Below, in pieces: positions 17,577-26,093 of a stretch of 64,000 nt of DNA. Source of the stretch: Psychrobacter maritimus (GTDB lineage: Bacteria > Pseudomonadota > Gammaproteobacteria > Pseudomonadales > Moraxellaceae). Positions within the stretch are counted from its first letter, which is position 1. The number at the start of each line of letters is the position of its first letter. The notes beneath the pieces were generated by a model that ran no database searches, had not been told where the DNA came from, and saw only the letters and a list, made by a program, of their open reading frames with translations. A program made the position numbers and the translations under genes. The stretch is taken from assembly GCF_904846345.1 (NCBI RefSeq), contig NZ_CAJHAJ010000002.1:248001-312000 (forward strand), read 5' to 3'.

Positions 17577-18518
17577 ATGAGCGCATTACAACAGCTTCGC
17601 ACCATGACCACTATTGTCGCTGATACGGGCGACCTTGCCGCCATTGCGCGCCTAAAACCCATCGATGCCACTACCAATCCCAGCCTCATTACCAAAGCGC
17701 TCATTCATCCGGATAATGAAGCCATGCTGTCAGAAACCATGAGTCGCCATCGCGGTGATATCGATGCGGTGATTGATGAGCTGACCATTCAAATTGGCTG
17801 TAATATTCTGGCATTGATTGAAGGTCGCGTTTCAACCGAAGTCGATGCACGCTTGTCTTATGATACCCAAGCGACCATTGATAAAGCCTTAAGCTTTATG
17901 GAAGCCTATCAAAAAGCAGGTATCGACTCAGAGCGCGTCTTGATTAAGATGGCAGCAACGTGGCAAGGTATTGAAGCGGCTCGTTACCTTGAAACTCAGG
18001 GTATTCACTGTAACCTGACGTTATTATTCGGCCAGCATCAAGCGATTGCCTGTGCCGATGCTGGCGTGACGCTGATCTCCCCTTTTGTTGGGCGTATTTT
18101 AGACTGGCAAAAACGCCAGCAAAACCGCCTAAACGTTCCCGCTTCAGACGATATGGGCGTGCAATCGGTCAAGCTTATTTATCAATATTACAAGCAGCAT
18201 GGCTATAAAACGCAAGTGATGGGAGCCAGTTTCCGCTCGACTGAGCAAATATTGGCATTGGCAGGTTGTGACCTGTTAACCATCGCGCCCAATCTTATCG
18301 ATGAGCTGGCAGCGATGGATGTTGAAGTAACGCGCCAGCTATCACCAAGCATGTCAATGGATTTGGCCGACATGACCAAAGTCAGCTTAACGCACGACGA
18401 ATTCAGTGCCGCCTATCAGCAAGATACGGTCACACAAGACTTATTACCTAAGGGTATCGATGGCTTTATCGGTGCGCGTGATGAGCTTGCGAAAATGCTA
18501 GCAGACATGCGTGATTAA
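17577..18518 (+). CDS. tal: Transaldolase
   Basis: Pentose-phosphate pathway enzyme that moves a dihydroxyacetone unit between sugar phosphates. The 313-residue length and sequence match the TalA/TalB class: DATTNPSLITKA at about 30-41 holds the conserved Asp, and VLIKMAATWQGIEAA holds the Schiff-base lysine. ISPFVGRILDW and MGASFRSTEQILALAGCDLLTIAP are also present. AAGGATATCTG precedes the ATG. Single gene with no obvious partner. Confidence 0.95.
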   Translation: MSALQQLRTMTTIVADTGDLAAIARLKPIDATTNPSLITKALIHPDNEAMLSETMSRHRGDIDAVIDELTIQIGCNILALIEGRVSTEVDARLSYDTQATIDKALSFMEAYQKAGIDSERVLIKMAATWQGIEAARYLETQGIHCNLTLLFGQHQAIACADAGVTLISPFVGRILDWQKRQQNRLNVPASDDMGVQSVKLIYQYYKQHGYKTQVMGASFRSTEQILALAGCDLLTIAPNLIDELAAMDVEVTRQLSPSMSMDLADMTKVSLTHDEFSAAYQQDTVTQDLLPKGIDGFIGARDELAKMLADMRD

Positions 18519-18672
18519 CAACCAAACTTACTATATGTCCGAGGCCTCTGCCTGCTAATCACGAGTGCTGAGATTGCCACAGCGTGAACCGCTTGTCATA
18601 AAAGAAATTTGCCTGCCCCTATTAAGTTGGCTATGATGAGCGACTTTATATAACAAAAAGCAAGGCTCGATT

Positions 18673-19167
18673 ATGAAACGGCTAGCAGTGATATTAGCAG
18701 GTAGTACGCTTGCAATGAGTGGCTATGCGGCAAACTGGTTAGAGGTATCAAAAAGTCAGACTGGCTCTATTTTTAGCTTAGATTTGGATTCTATCGAACG
18801 CTCAGACATTCATATTATTGACGAAAAAGCAGTCGAAAATATTACCGTTTCGATTCGTAGAACCTATCCTGCACCAAAAACCGTGGTGATAAAGGATAGT
18901 AAAGAAAAAGACAGCAAGCAAGGTAAGGACAAACAGACTAAAGAAACCGACATCCATCATAGCGACCAGCAATTACTCATCTCTTGTAAGGACTCTAGCT
19001 ACTATCAGCGCGCTTACGTCAACTACGCTGCTGACGATAAAGTGTTAAAGTCTTGGCAATCAGAAAAGCCAATATTGACGACTAAAGACTTTAAGGTGAC
19101 CAAGCCAAAAACAATTAGTCGCATGCTAGTAGAGCAGGCCTGTAAAAGTTACCAGCAAGATAAGTAA
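18673..19167 (+). CDS. Secreted surface-adhesin E-like protein
   Basis: A 164-residue protein with a Sec signal peptide (cleavage likely after MSGYAA, about residue 20). The mature part WLEVSKSQTGSIFSLDLDSIERSD followed by a Cys-containing LLISCKDSSYYQRAYVNY and a C-terminal ACKSYQ resembles the surface-adhesin protein E family. In that family the two Cys may form a disulfide. A lysine-rich, low-complexity insertion (about 74-97, KDSKEKDSKQGKDKQ) separates the halves. Probably periplasmic or surface exposed; family assignment is moderate and the function unknown. Followed by a strong shared terminator. Confidence 0.65.
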   Translation: MKRLAVILAGSTLAMSGYAANWLEVSKSQTGSIFSLDLDSIERSDIHIIDEKAVENITVSIRRTYPAPKTVVIKDSKEKDSKQGKDKQTKETDIHHSDQQLLISCKDSSYYQRAYVNYAADDKVLKSWQSEKPILTTKDFKVTKPKTISRMLVEQACKSYQQDK

Positions 19168-19200
19168 CGAAGGTCAAGACAAACTAAATACATGCAAATA

Positions 19201-19233
19201 AAAAGCGCGCTGAACTATTCAGCGCGCTTTTTA
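19201..19233. terminator. Bidirectional intrinsic terminator
   Basis: A 14-bp perfect stem (AAAAGCGCGCTGAA pairing with its complement) and 3-base loop followed by T, between the convergent adhesin-like gene and apt. Confidence 0.92.
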
Positions 19234-19253
19234 TTATGCTAAAAAACTCTTCT

Positions 19254-19823
19254 CTAAGCTTTTAAAACCGTATAAACCGGCACAGGGAATTCGCCGTGCA
19301 AATCAACAAGGTCTAACAATACCAATGCGCCGACCACAGTGTGCTTAGCAGACTTGCACAGCTCATAAGCAGTCATCAGCGTGCCGCCAGTAGCCAAGAT
19401 ATCATCGACCAATAACACGCGCTCAGGTGGCAAATTATTTTGCATCTCAAGCGTGTCTTTACCATATTCTAAAGCATAAGCTTTATTGGCAACCGGTGGT
19501 GGTAATTTGCCAGGTTTACGCAGCAAAATCATACCCTTACCCAAGCGACCTGCTAGCAAACTGGCAAATACAAATCCGCGCGCCTCAACTGCACCCAAGC
19601 AATCGACGTCATCAAGCAGACCCGCAGGCAGTACAGCTAGCATCTCATCAATCACAGCATTAATATGACTGCGCAGTAACGGGGTAATATCATAAAAATC
19701 AATGCCAACTTTTGGGAAGTCTGGTACTGTGCGAATGATTTGCCAAAATGGATGATCAGTATTGAGTATCGGCGAGGATTTGGTTGTGGTATTAGCTGAT
19801 GAAACGTCGGCAGTAGCGCTCAT
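19254..19823 (-). CDS. apt: Adenine phosphoribosyltransferase
   Basis: Salvages adenine by joining it to PRPP to give AMP. The 189-residue protein has the family start IIRTVPDFPKVGIDFYDITPLL, GAVEARGFVFASLLA, the flexible loop LRKPGKLPPPVANKAYALEYG and the PRPP-binding motif VLLVDDILATGGTL. The length is normal apart from a Ser/Thr-rich N-terminal tail of about 20 residues. AAGGG precedes the ATG. Single gene, convergent with the upstream secreted-protein gene. Confidence 0.96.
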   Translation of the reverse strand: MSATADVSSANTTTKSSPILNTDHPFWQIIRTVPDFPKVGIDFYDITPLLRSHINAVIDEMLAVLPAGLLDDVDCLGAVEARGFVFASLLAGRLGKGMILLRKPGKLPPPVANKAYALEYGKDTLEMQNNLPPERVLLVDDILATGGTLMTAYELCKSAKHTVVGALVLLDLVDLHGEFPVPVYTVLKA

Positions 19824-20165
19824 GATAACCCTTTGCGTATAGTACTGGAAGAGGATATGACAGTGATGGTCGATATCTCAATTGGTAAAATTGGTAGCAA
19901 GAATTATAGCATAATCGACTTTATGGCGGAGATAAAACTGGCGAAGTTAGCACTACTAAAACCATTAAGTGGGTACTCTACGACTTGATAAAAGCTGGTT
20001 AATCTCAATATACAAGTGTAAACTTAACTATGAAAATTACGGTTATATGATAAACTACGTGCGTTTTTACGGTCTAAATATTGACTATAGTAGTGAATAT
20101 AAGCCTTAAAAAACACCTAGTAGCACTGGTAGTAATAACAGTGACAATAATCGATAGGACTATTT
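19824..20165. other. Intergenic gap apt / rubredoxin
   Basis: About 340 bases, divergent promoter region between apt and the rubredoxin gene. No gene or RNA recognised. Confidence 0.4.
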
Positions 20166-20330
20166 ATGAAACGTTATGAATGTATTGTCTGCGGCTGGAT
20201 ATATGACGAAGAGCTCGGCTGTCCTGAAGAAGGCATCGCGCCTGGCACTAAATGGGAAGATATCCCTGATGATTGGATTTGCCCAGAATGCGGCGTTGGC
20301 AAGCTTGATTTTGAGATGCTCGAACTTTAA
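20166..20330 (+). CDS. rubA: Rubredoxin
   Basis: A 54-residue iron protein. The two iron-binding Cys pairs are CIVCGWIYD (Cys6 and Cys9) and CPECGVG (Cys39 and Cys42), with the usual GIAPGTKWEDIPDDWICP block between them. Rubredoxins carry single electrons; in this family they often serve alkane or fatty-acid hydroxylases with rubredoxin reductase, but neither partner is in the window. AGGA precedes the ATG at good distance. Complete and intact. It lies 28 bases upstream of the alpha/beta hydrolase and is probably cotranscribed with it. Confidence 0.95.
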   Translation: MKRYECIVCGWIYDEELGCPEEGIAPGTKWEDIPDDWICPECGVGKLDFEMLEL

Positions 20331-20358
20331 GCCAATGACCGTTTAAATAGGATACTTC

Positions 20359-21411
20359 ATGACACAATCAAACCCCATCAATAGTGCGCCTAGGATTTTA
20401 GAAGCGCCTGAGATTTCAGAGGAAAATGGCAATTATCCAACCCCTGAATCTGAATGGCAGCAATTTGGCAACCATAATTGGCGTGCATCCGACTTAAGCG
20501 AGCATCTTCATCAAGCAATGATAGATATTGGTGACGGTATCGAGCTGTGCGTTGAGGCGGGTGGTAATCCAAACAATCCGCCACTACTCATGATTATGGG
20601 ACTTGGCTCCCAAATGATATTTTGGCCAAATAACTTTATGAAGCGCCTTATCGATGCCGGTTTTTTTGTGATACGTTTTGACAATCGTGATATCGGCTTG
20701 TCGTCCAAAGTACAGATTGATGGTTTGCCACGTATCAGTCAGTTAAAAATGATGATGCGTCTGCAAACAGGTCTGTCGAATAAAGGCGCGCAGGTTGCTT
20801 ATAACTTAACCGATATGGCGGAAGATACGGCGCGTTTAATCAAAGCCTTGCACCTGAATAAAACGCACCTACTTGGCGCTTCTATGGGCGGTATGATTGC
20901 TCAAATCGTCGCCGCGCGTTATCCAAGTCTAGTACAGCGCATGGCCTTGATGTTTACCACCACCAACCGCGCCTTTTTAAAACCGCCTAAGCCGAAGCAG
21001 TTATATACCCTCATCAATCGCCCTGAGAGCCATTCTGAGCGTGATATTGTGCGTCATAGCGTCTGGTTTATGAAGACTGTCGGTACGCCAGGGCATGTCA
21101 ATGTGCGTATGGTACGTGACATCGCCAAGATACGTTATCAGCGTAATTTTCATCCACTCGGTACCGTACAACAGCTCAATGCTATTTTAGCCTCAGGCTC
21201 GATTAGCAAATACAGTAAGCAAGTTAAAGCACCGACGATTGTGCTGCATGGTAGCGCAGATGGGCTGTTACCCGCCTCGCAAGGACGGGTGGTTGCAAAA
21301 ACCATTCCCAATGCAAAATTCCATTTAATCGAAGGTATGGCGCACGATATTCCAGAATACTATCAGCCTTATATGGTCGATTTGATTAGCAATCATCTGT
21401 TAGAAAAGTAA
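20359..21411 (+). CDS. Alpha/beta hydrolase
   Basis: A 350-residue alpha/beta-hydrolase-fold protein. The nucleophile elbow GASMGG gives the catalytic Ser. LLMIMGLGSQMIFW carries the oxyanion-hole region, FDNRDIGLSS follows strand 4, and HGSADGLLP and EGMAHDIP provide the likely acid and His. Esterase, lipase or epoxide/haloalkane-type activities share these motifs, so the substrate is not assignable. A Pro/Glu-rich 45-residue N-terminal extension precedes the fold, with no signal peptide. It follows rubredoxin by 28 bases. Confidence 0.88.
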   Translation: MTQSNPINSAPRILEAPEISEENGNYPTPESEWQQFGNHNWRASDLSEHLHQAMIDIGDGIELCVEAGGNPNNPPLLMIMGLGSQMIFWPNNFMKRLIDAGFFVIRFDNRDIGLSSKVQIDGLPRISQLKMMMRLQTGLSNKGAQVAYNLTDMAEDTARLIKALHLNKTHLLGASMGGMIAQIVAARYPSLVQRMALMFTTTNRAFLKPPKPKQLYTLINRPESHSERDIVRHSVWFMKTVGTPGHVNVRMVRDIAKIRYQRNFHPLGTVQQLNAILASGSISKYSKQVKAPTIVLHGSADGLLPASQGRVVAKTIPNAKFHLIEGMAHDIPEYYQPYMVDLISNHLLEK

Positions 21412-21445
21412 TGTTTTAAGCTTACAAATTTGATTAATGAGCCAT

Positions 21446-21497
21446 AAAAGAGAGTGTCAGAGCGATGGATTATCCATCGCTCTGACACTCTCTTTTT
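21446..21497. terminator. Bidirectional terminator with a 24-bp perfect stem
   Basis: Bases 21446-21469 pair perfectly with 21473-21496 across a 3-base loop, flanked by A and T tracts. It separates the convergent hydrolase and WG-repeat genes. Confidence 0.9.
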
Positions 21498-21540
21498 ACC
21501 TGTAAAATTAAGCGCGATATTGAATGATAAGTACTAATTG

Positions 21541-22590
21541 TCAATCACAACCAACACTAGCACCCTCTTTATCAATACACATCTTAGCCCCATTTTTTAA
21601 ATTACCAATCCATGCTTTGCCATTTGTGAATACAAATGCTGGCTGGTCTTTATAACTATCGCCTACGCTCACACCGCTCTTATCAAAACGAAAAGGAATC
21701 ACCAACTCGCCGCCTAAATTAACAAAACCCCATTCGTTATCGATGCGTACGCCCGCCAGTCCTTCAGAAAATGGACGCACCTCATCAAACGAATACGTAA
21801 TCATCGTGACATTATTGTCATCAACAAAGCCCCACCTACCATCTTGTTGACGTGGCTGTAGCGTGGTAAAAGGACTAGACGGCGCTGATTGCTGTATCTC
21901 CTTGACGTTTTCGTTAGTTGTCGATGTTTGGCTATCAGCCTTACTGTTCGAATTCGGGTCACGCGTGGGTTTGCCATTTTTATCCAACCAGCTGATGGCT
22001 TGGTTTTTACGCACGCGCGTCATGCCGCTACGATAATCATCGATATCACTAATCGCGGCAGAAAATGGCACGATTGTTTTATTAGCGGTATCGATGACCC
22101 CATAATGACCGTTTTGTTTGACCACGATGCGACCTTCAGACACGGGACGCGCCCAACCTTGGCTCTCCTTGAGCATATCGTACATCGCAGGGATAGTCTC
22201 GCGACCTTGCATATTGACGTAACCTACCCGCCCGTTACGCAGTACCGGTAGCAGTCCGCCCGATATTTTATCGGCATCTACTTTTTGATAGCGGGATAAA
22301 TCAACCACGCTTTTACCTTTTTTATCAATCAAAGCAACTGGTGCGCCAAAATCTTTTATCGCTAAAAAATAGCCGCTACTCGCTGTACAAGAGACATTTT
22401 TATAATAACTTTTGGGGATTTTACAGCTGGCTGCTTGGGCATTTGACATCAAAAAAGGCGTAGCGGTTATAATGCTCATCACAAACAGGCTCATCACAAA
22501 CAGGCTCATAACAAAACTGCCGCGCGACAATTGTAGCGGTAATCTAGATAAAGAGAGTATTTGTCGTCTTGATATAGAACGTAGCAGCAT
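21541..22590 (-). CDS. Exported WG-repeat protein
   Basis: About 349 residues, starting at ATG 22590 (a TTG at 22596 is an alternative). A hydrophobic export signal ends at SNAQA, with mature protein from about ASCKIPKSYY. The body carries WG (KWG-type) repeats such as GRVGYVNMQGRETIPAMYD, GHYGVIDTANKTIVPFS, GRWGFVDDNNVTMITYSFDEV and EWGFVNLGGELVIPFRFD. These repeats build beta-rich scaffold domains, but no role is established. Four mature-part Cys may pair. The signal peptide contains an in-frame 15-bp repeat (SLFVM). Probably periplasmic or surface located; single gene. Confidence 0.8.
   Translation of the reverse strand: MLLRSISRRQILSLSRLPLQLSRGSFVMSLFVMSLFVMSIITATPFLMSNAQAASCKIPKSYYKNVSCTASSGYFLAIKDFGAPVALIDKKGKSVVDLSRYQKVDADKISGGLLPVLRNGRVGYVNMQGRETIPAMYDMLKESQGWARPVSEGRIVVKQNGHYGVIDTANKTIVPFSAAISDIDDYRSGMTRVRKNQAISWLDKNGKPTRDPNSNSKADSQTSTTNENVKEIQQSAPSSPFTTLQPRQQDGRWGFVDDNNVTMITYSFDEVRPFSEGLAGVRIDNEWGFVNLGGELVIPFRFDKSGVSVGDSYKDQPAFVFTNGKAWIGNLKNGAKMCIDKEGASVGCD
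22474..22518. repeat. 15-bp tandem repeat inside a signal-peptide coding region
   Basis: GCTCATCACAAACAG occurs at 22474-22488 and identically at 22489-22503, with a degenerate third copy at 22504-22518. On the coding strand it encodes repeated Ser-Leu-Phe-Val-Met in the hydrophobic core of the WG-repeat protein's signal peptide. Confidence 0.88.
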
Positions 22591-22906
22591 AAGCAAACCT
22601 AGGCTAAAAGTAATAGAGGCTATTTGAAAATTTAAAGCGTGTCGTTATTCTAAAACATTCAGGGTTTTAAAATGCAGATAGCCAGTAGAGTAACAAATAG
22701 CGACGTTTGCGCCAATGTTATTCCTGTAAGAAGGTGACTGGTTTATTTATAGTGTGTGATAAGTCATTATAAAATAAATCGCCCTAAACCATTCCATTTC
22801 GAGTGCAAAACACTGACAATATAGCTTGTATAAATCATCGCTTTAGCAAACAACAATTGAAAAGCATCTTAAAAAAAGCATCATAATAATGAGATAAGGA
22901 TATTGC
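22591..22906. other. Intergenic gap WG-repeat gene / EamA gene
   Basis: About 315 bases of divergent promoter region. No gene, RNA or clear site recognised. Confidence 0.4.
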
Positions 22907-23839
22907 ATGGCTACTGCCTCTTCACGCTCTGCCGCTACTGGCTTAGTCATTGGTTGTGTTATTTTTGGTTTGGGCAGCTTGATTGTTGCTCATGTCGATA
23001 TCGGTGGCTGGGCGATGTCATTTTGGCGGCTGGCTATTTCAGGCGTGGTATTTGCTGTATTGGCTAAAGTAACGGGGCAACGATTACCGCGCTCAAAGCG
23101 TGCTATTTTTTACGGTTTATTATCGGGCGCATTTTTAGGACTCGATTTGGCATTATGGCATGAGAGTATTTATGCGGTCGGTCCTGGTATCTCAACCTTA
23201 CTTAATAGCTTACAGATTTTCTTTTTAGCAGCCATTGGTTTTTTATATTTTAATGAGCGCCAATCTATCTTGCAGCTTATCAGTTTATTTTTAGCCATGT
23301 TGGGCGTGGCAATGATAGGCAGTCCTGAGTTTGCGCAAAATACCGCCGCGACTTGGGGTTTCGTCACGGGCATCGTCTCAGGCGCCATGCTTGCCGCGTC
23401 GATGACCTTTATCCGTAAGACCCACGATACTGAGCCAACGCCGATATTTATGCTCATGCAACTGATTAGCATCGGCGGCGTAGTGGCGATGATTGTCCCG
23501 ATGTTTGTGTTCGATATGGGCAATATTCTACCCAATACGTGGTCTGAGATTGGTTGGGTGTTGATTTATGGCACCGTAATGCAATGCTTAGCGTGGGGGC
23601 TTATCGCCTACTCTATACCTAAGCTGTCCTTGGCATTGACAGGGCTGCTGTTATTGACCGAGCCCATTGCCGCTTTGGTGATTGATTATAGCTGGCTCGA
23701 TAAACCGATTAATACTTTACAATGGAGCGGCGCACTGCTGACCATGTTTGCCATTTATCTAGGCTCACTGAAACCCAAACCACGCGCATTAAGACGCTAC
23801 CGATTCTTTGCACGGTTTTATAAGCGTAAATACAAATAA
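22907..23839 (+). CDS. EamA family (drug/metabolite) transporter
   Basis: Inner-membrane protein of 310 residues with ten predicted helices in two EamA repeats. GPGISTLLNSLQIFFLAAIGFLYF and LALTGLLLLTEPIAALVIDY mark the ends of the two repeats. The C-terminal tail is basic and cytoplasmic. Such proteins export amino acids, purines or other metabolites; no substrate can be read from the sequence. TGAGATAAGGATATTGC precedes the ATG. Distinct from RarD elsewhere in the window. Single gene. Confidence 0.87.
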   Translation: MATASSRSAATGLVIGCVIFGLGSLIVAHVDIGGWAMSFWRLAISGVVFAVLAKVTGQRLPRSKRAIFYGLLSGAFLGLDLALWHESIYAVGPGISTLLNSLQIFFLAAIGFLYFNERQSILQLISLFLAMLGVAMIGSPEFAQNTAATWGFVTGIVSGAMLAASMTFIRKTHDTEPTPIFMLMQLISIGGVVAMIVPMFVFDMGNILPNTWSEIGWVLIYGTVMQCLAWGLIAYSIPKLSLALTGLLLLTEPIAALVIDYSWLDKPINTLQWSGALLTMFAIYLGSLKPKPRALRRYRFFARFYKRKYK

Positions 23840-23874
23840 AAGCTAATAATGAGACTATAGTAAATCCAGACTTA

Positions 23875-24045
23875 CTATTTATTTGAAAACAGCTTCTTTG
23901 CTAAAGGCCAAACAATTAAGACTGATAGAGCAGCTATAATAGGTGTTGTGAGTGAGCTTGATTTAGGTATTACAAACTCAGATAATAAGGTTGCTATTAC
24001 TACAAATAGACCTGTAAATAAAGCAACCTTTATATTTTCTTTCAT
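23875..24045 (-). CDS. Small two-helix membrane protein (56 residues)
   Basis: A short open frame starting MKENIKVALF with two hydrophobic stretches (about 7-26 and 33-50) separated by EFVIPKSSS, ending in KKLFSNK. The distribution of positive charge (Lys at both ends) favours both termini in the cytoplasm. GGGTAGG lies about 7 bases before the ATG. I do not recognise a family. It sits in AT-rich DNA between the convergent EamA gene and the uracil-type permease gene, on the same strand as the latter. Coding is supported by the RBS and the hydrophobic pattern only. Confidence 0.6.
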   Translation of the reverse strand: MKENIKVALFTGLFVVIATLLSEFVIPKSSSLTTPIIAALSVLIVWPLAKKLFSNK

Positions 24046-24123
24046 ATAACACCTACCCTAATTTATTAATAACCTATAACTTAGTTAACGACATTATAGC
24101 TTTATTAACAACCAAGTTATAAG

Positions 24124-25542
24124 TTAACTTTTTTGAAGATTAAATAAAGCATTTAGCACAATAGCCGTTAAAGTAGCCGTTCCGATACCGCCCAAATCAA
24201 AGCCGCCTAGATGCAAGCTAAAATTACCCGTACCCATGATAACGGTGACCGCGGCAATGATTAAATTGCTGTTTTTGCTAAAATCGATATGATTGTCTAT
24301 CCAAATTTTTGCCCCTGCAATCGCAATCAAACCAAATACCACAATAGATGCGCCGCCCAATAAAGCCGCCGGTATCGTTTGAATAATTGCGCCAAACTTT
24401 GGTGATAATCCAAGCAAGATAGCCACCAGACCTGCTACCACAAAAATCGTCGTGCTATATACTTTGGTCACAGCCATGACACCGATGTTTTCTGCATAAG
24501 TGGTCACACCGGTACCACCAAAACCTGCCGAAAACGTTGTCGCCAAGCCATCAGCAAAAAATGCCCGACCCATATAAGGCGTTACTCGCGCTTTAGTCAT
24601 ACCTTCGACTGCTTTAAAGTGCCCTAAGTTTTCGGCCACTAAAATAAAGGCAACAGGCGCAATTAATATAATCGCACTCATCTCAAAACGCGGTGAATGA
24701 ATACTTGGCAGACCAAACCATGATGCTGCTGATACACTAGTAAAGTCAATCGGAACGCCATAGCCGAGCACATTGGTCATAAAGAAATAAGCGATATACG
24801 ACAATATCAAGCCAACCAACAGTAATAGACGGCGCAGCATACCGCGGGTAAATACCGCCACCCCACTGATAAACAATACCGTCAGCGTGGCCATCCATGC
24901 ATCAAACTGGTTGGCAGATACCCCTTGAATGGTCACTGGTGCTAAATTCAAACCAATAATCATCACAATTGCACCGGTAACAATGGGCGGCATCAAACGC
25001 TCAATCCAGCCTGTACCCGTCTTCATGACCAATAGACCTATCAGCGCATAAATGATGCCACATGCCATTATACCGCCCAAGGCGACATTCAAATTGTCAT
25101 TAAATCCCACGCCTGCATAAGCCGTCACCGCAATAACCGGCCCAATAAAGGCAAAGCTTGAGCCCAAATAACTAGGCATACGCCCACCGGTAATCATAAA
25201 AAACATCACCGTACAAATACCGGACATCAAAATGGCTAAATTGGGGTCAAAGCCCATTAATAATGGCGCCAGCACCGTTGCCCCAAACATCGCAAAAGTA
25301 TGCTGCACACCTAATAAAACGCTCTTTGCGGGCGGCAAATACTCATTGATACCGACCGGATCACGATCCAAATCACCGCCATACGGACGCCACGTTGGAA
25401 ACCAACGACCATTATCAAAGTCTGGATTGTGCGGATAACTCATCGCAGCTGCATCAATACCAGCCGCTTCTAATGCATTGTGCGAAGCAGATTCTTGGGT
25501 GCTATTTTCGGGGTTTGGAGAATGAGGTTCGGGAATTGTCAT
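24124..25542 (-). CDS. uraA: Uracil/xanthine permease family transporter (NCS2)
   Basis: Inner-membrane nucleobase:proton symporter of 472 residues, with 12-14 hydrophobic helices. Family motifs include GVQHTFAMFGATVLAPLLMG, GGRMPSYLGSSFAFI, the substrate-site segment ILVAENLGHFKAVEGMT and GFGGTGVTTYAENIGVMAVTKVYS (the conserved Glu and GGT/TTY region). A hydrophilic N-terminal tail of about 70 residues is longer than in E. coli UraA. AGGACAGCGC precedes the ATG. Uracil is the likely substrate by family resemblance, but other bases are possible. Confidence 0.9.
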   Translation of the reverse strand: MTIPEPHSPNPENSTQESASHNALEAAGIDAAAMSYPHNPDFDNGRWFPTWRPYGGDLDRDPVGINEYLPPAKSVLLGVQHTFAMFGATVLAPLLMGFDPNLAILMSGICTVMFFMITGGRMPSYLGSSFAFIGPVIAVTAYAGVGFNDNLNVALGGIMACGIIYALIGLLVMKTGTGWIERLMPPIVTGAIVMIIGLNLAPVTIQGVSANQFDAWMATLTVLFISGVAVFTRGMLRRLLLLVGLILSYIAYFFMTNVLGYGVPIDFTSVSAASWFGLPSIHSPRFEMSAIILIAPVAFILVAENLGHFKAVEGMTKARVTPYMGRAFFADGLATTFSAGFGGTGVTTYAENIGVMAVTKVYSTTIFVVAGLVAILLGLSPKFGAIIQTIPAALLGGASIVVFGLIAIAGAKIWIDNHIDFSKNSNLIIAAVTVIMGTGNFSLHLGGFDLGGIGTATLTAIVLNALFNLQKS

Positions 25543-26093
25543 GCGCTGTCCTATTTGAGCTGAGAGGATATTAGTCAGCTAAAAAACTGTGAGAAATACA
25601 ACTATGAGAATACAGATATGAATCCTGTCAAAACGATAACAACTAAGTCATGCCAATCATCAACAACTATAGAGGAATTAAAAAACGATAACAGCAGGAA
25701 AGTCATTTACTTTGGCCAAATATAGACCGTCAAATAGGTTCTATTAAAAGTAGTTTAAGGATTTCTGCGACGTTGTTCACTATATAGTGTTAGCAAGATT
25801 ACAGGATGTTACACAGGTAATGGCTGCGAGCATGATAACGGAGTTCTATGATAAATAAAAGTTATTATTCAGCAGGTCTCTGTACGCCTATACTGAGAGA
25901 CATTTATAGATAATATCCCATGTTTTTTAAATACTCACATTTATTAAAGTGTGCATTTAAATGAATGCCTGCCCTTGTCATTGTGCTGTATTTATCAAGG
26001 CTTTGGGGGCCGTTATCTATTATCTTTTTTCACACCAGTACTTAAGCCTATTTATCACATACGCTGATGCACTGACAATTTATTGGTATTTAT
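25543..26093. other. Intergenic gap uraA / sdaA
   Basis: About 550 bases of divergent promoter region, AT-rich. A perfect 12-bp palindrome CACTATATAGTG lies at 25778-25789. No gene, riboswitch or RNA recognised. Confidence 0.5.

Noticed and set aside
17420..17704. A 94-codon open frame opposite the transaldolase start
   Set aside because: It overlaps transaldolase coding on the other strand and carries no family motif.
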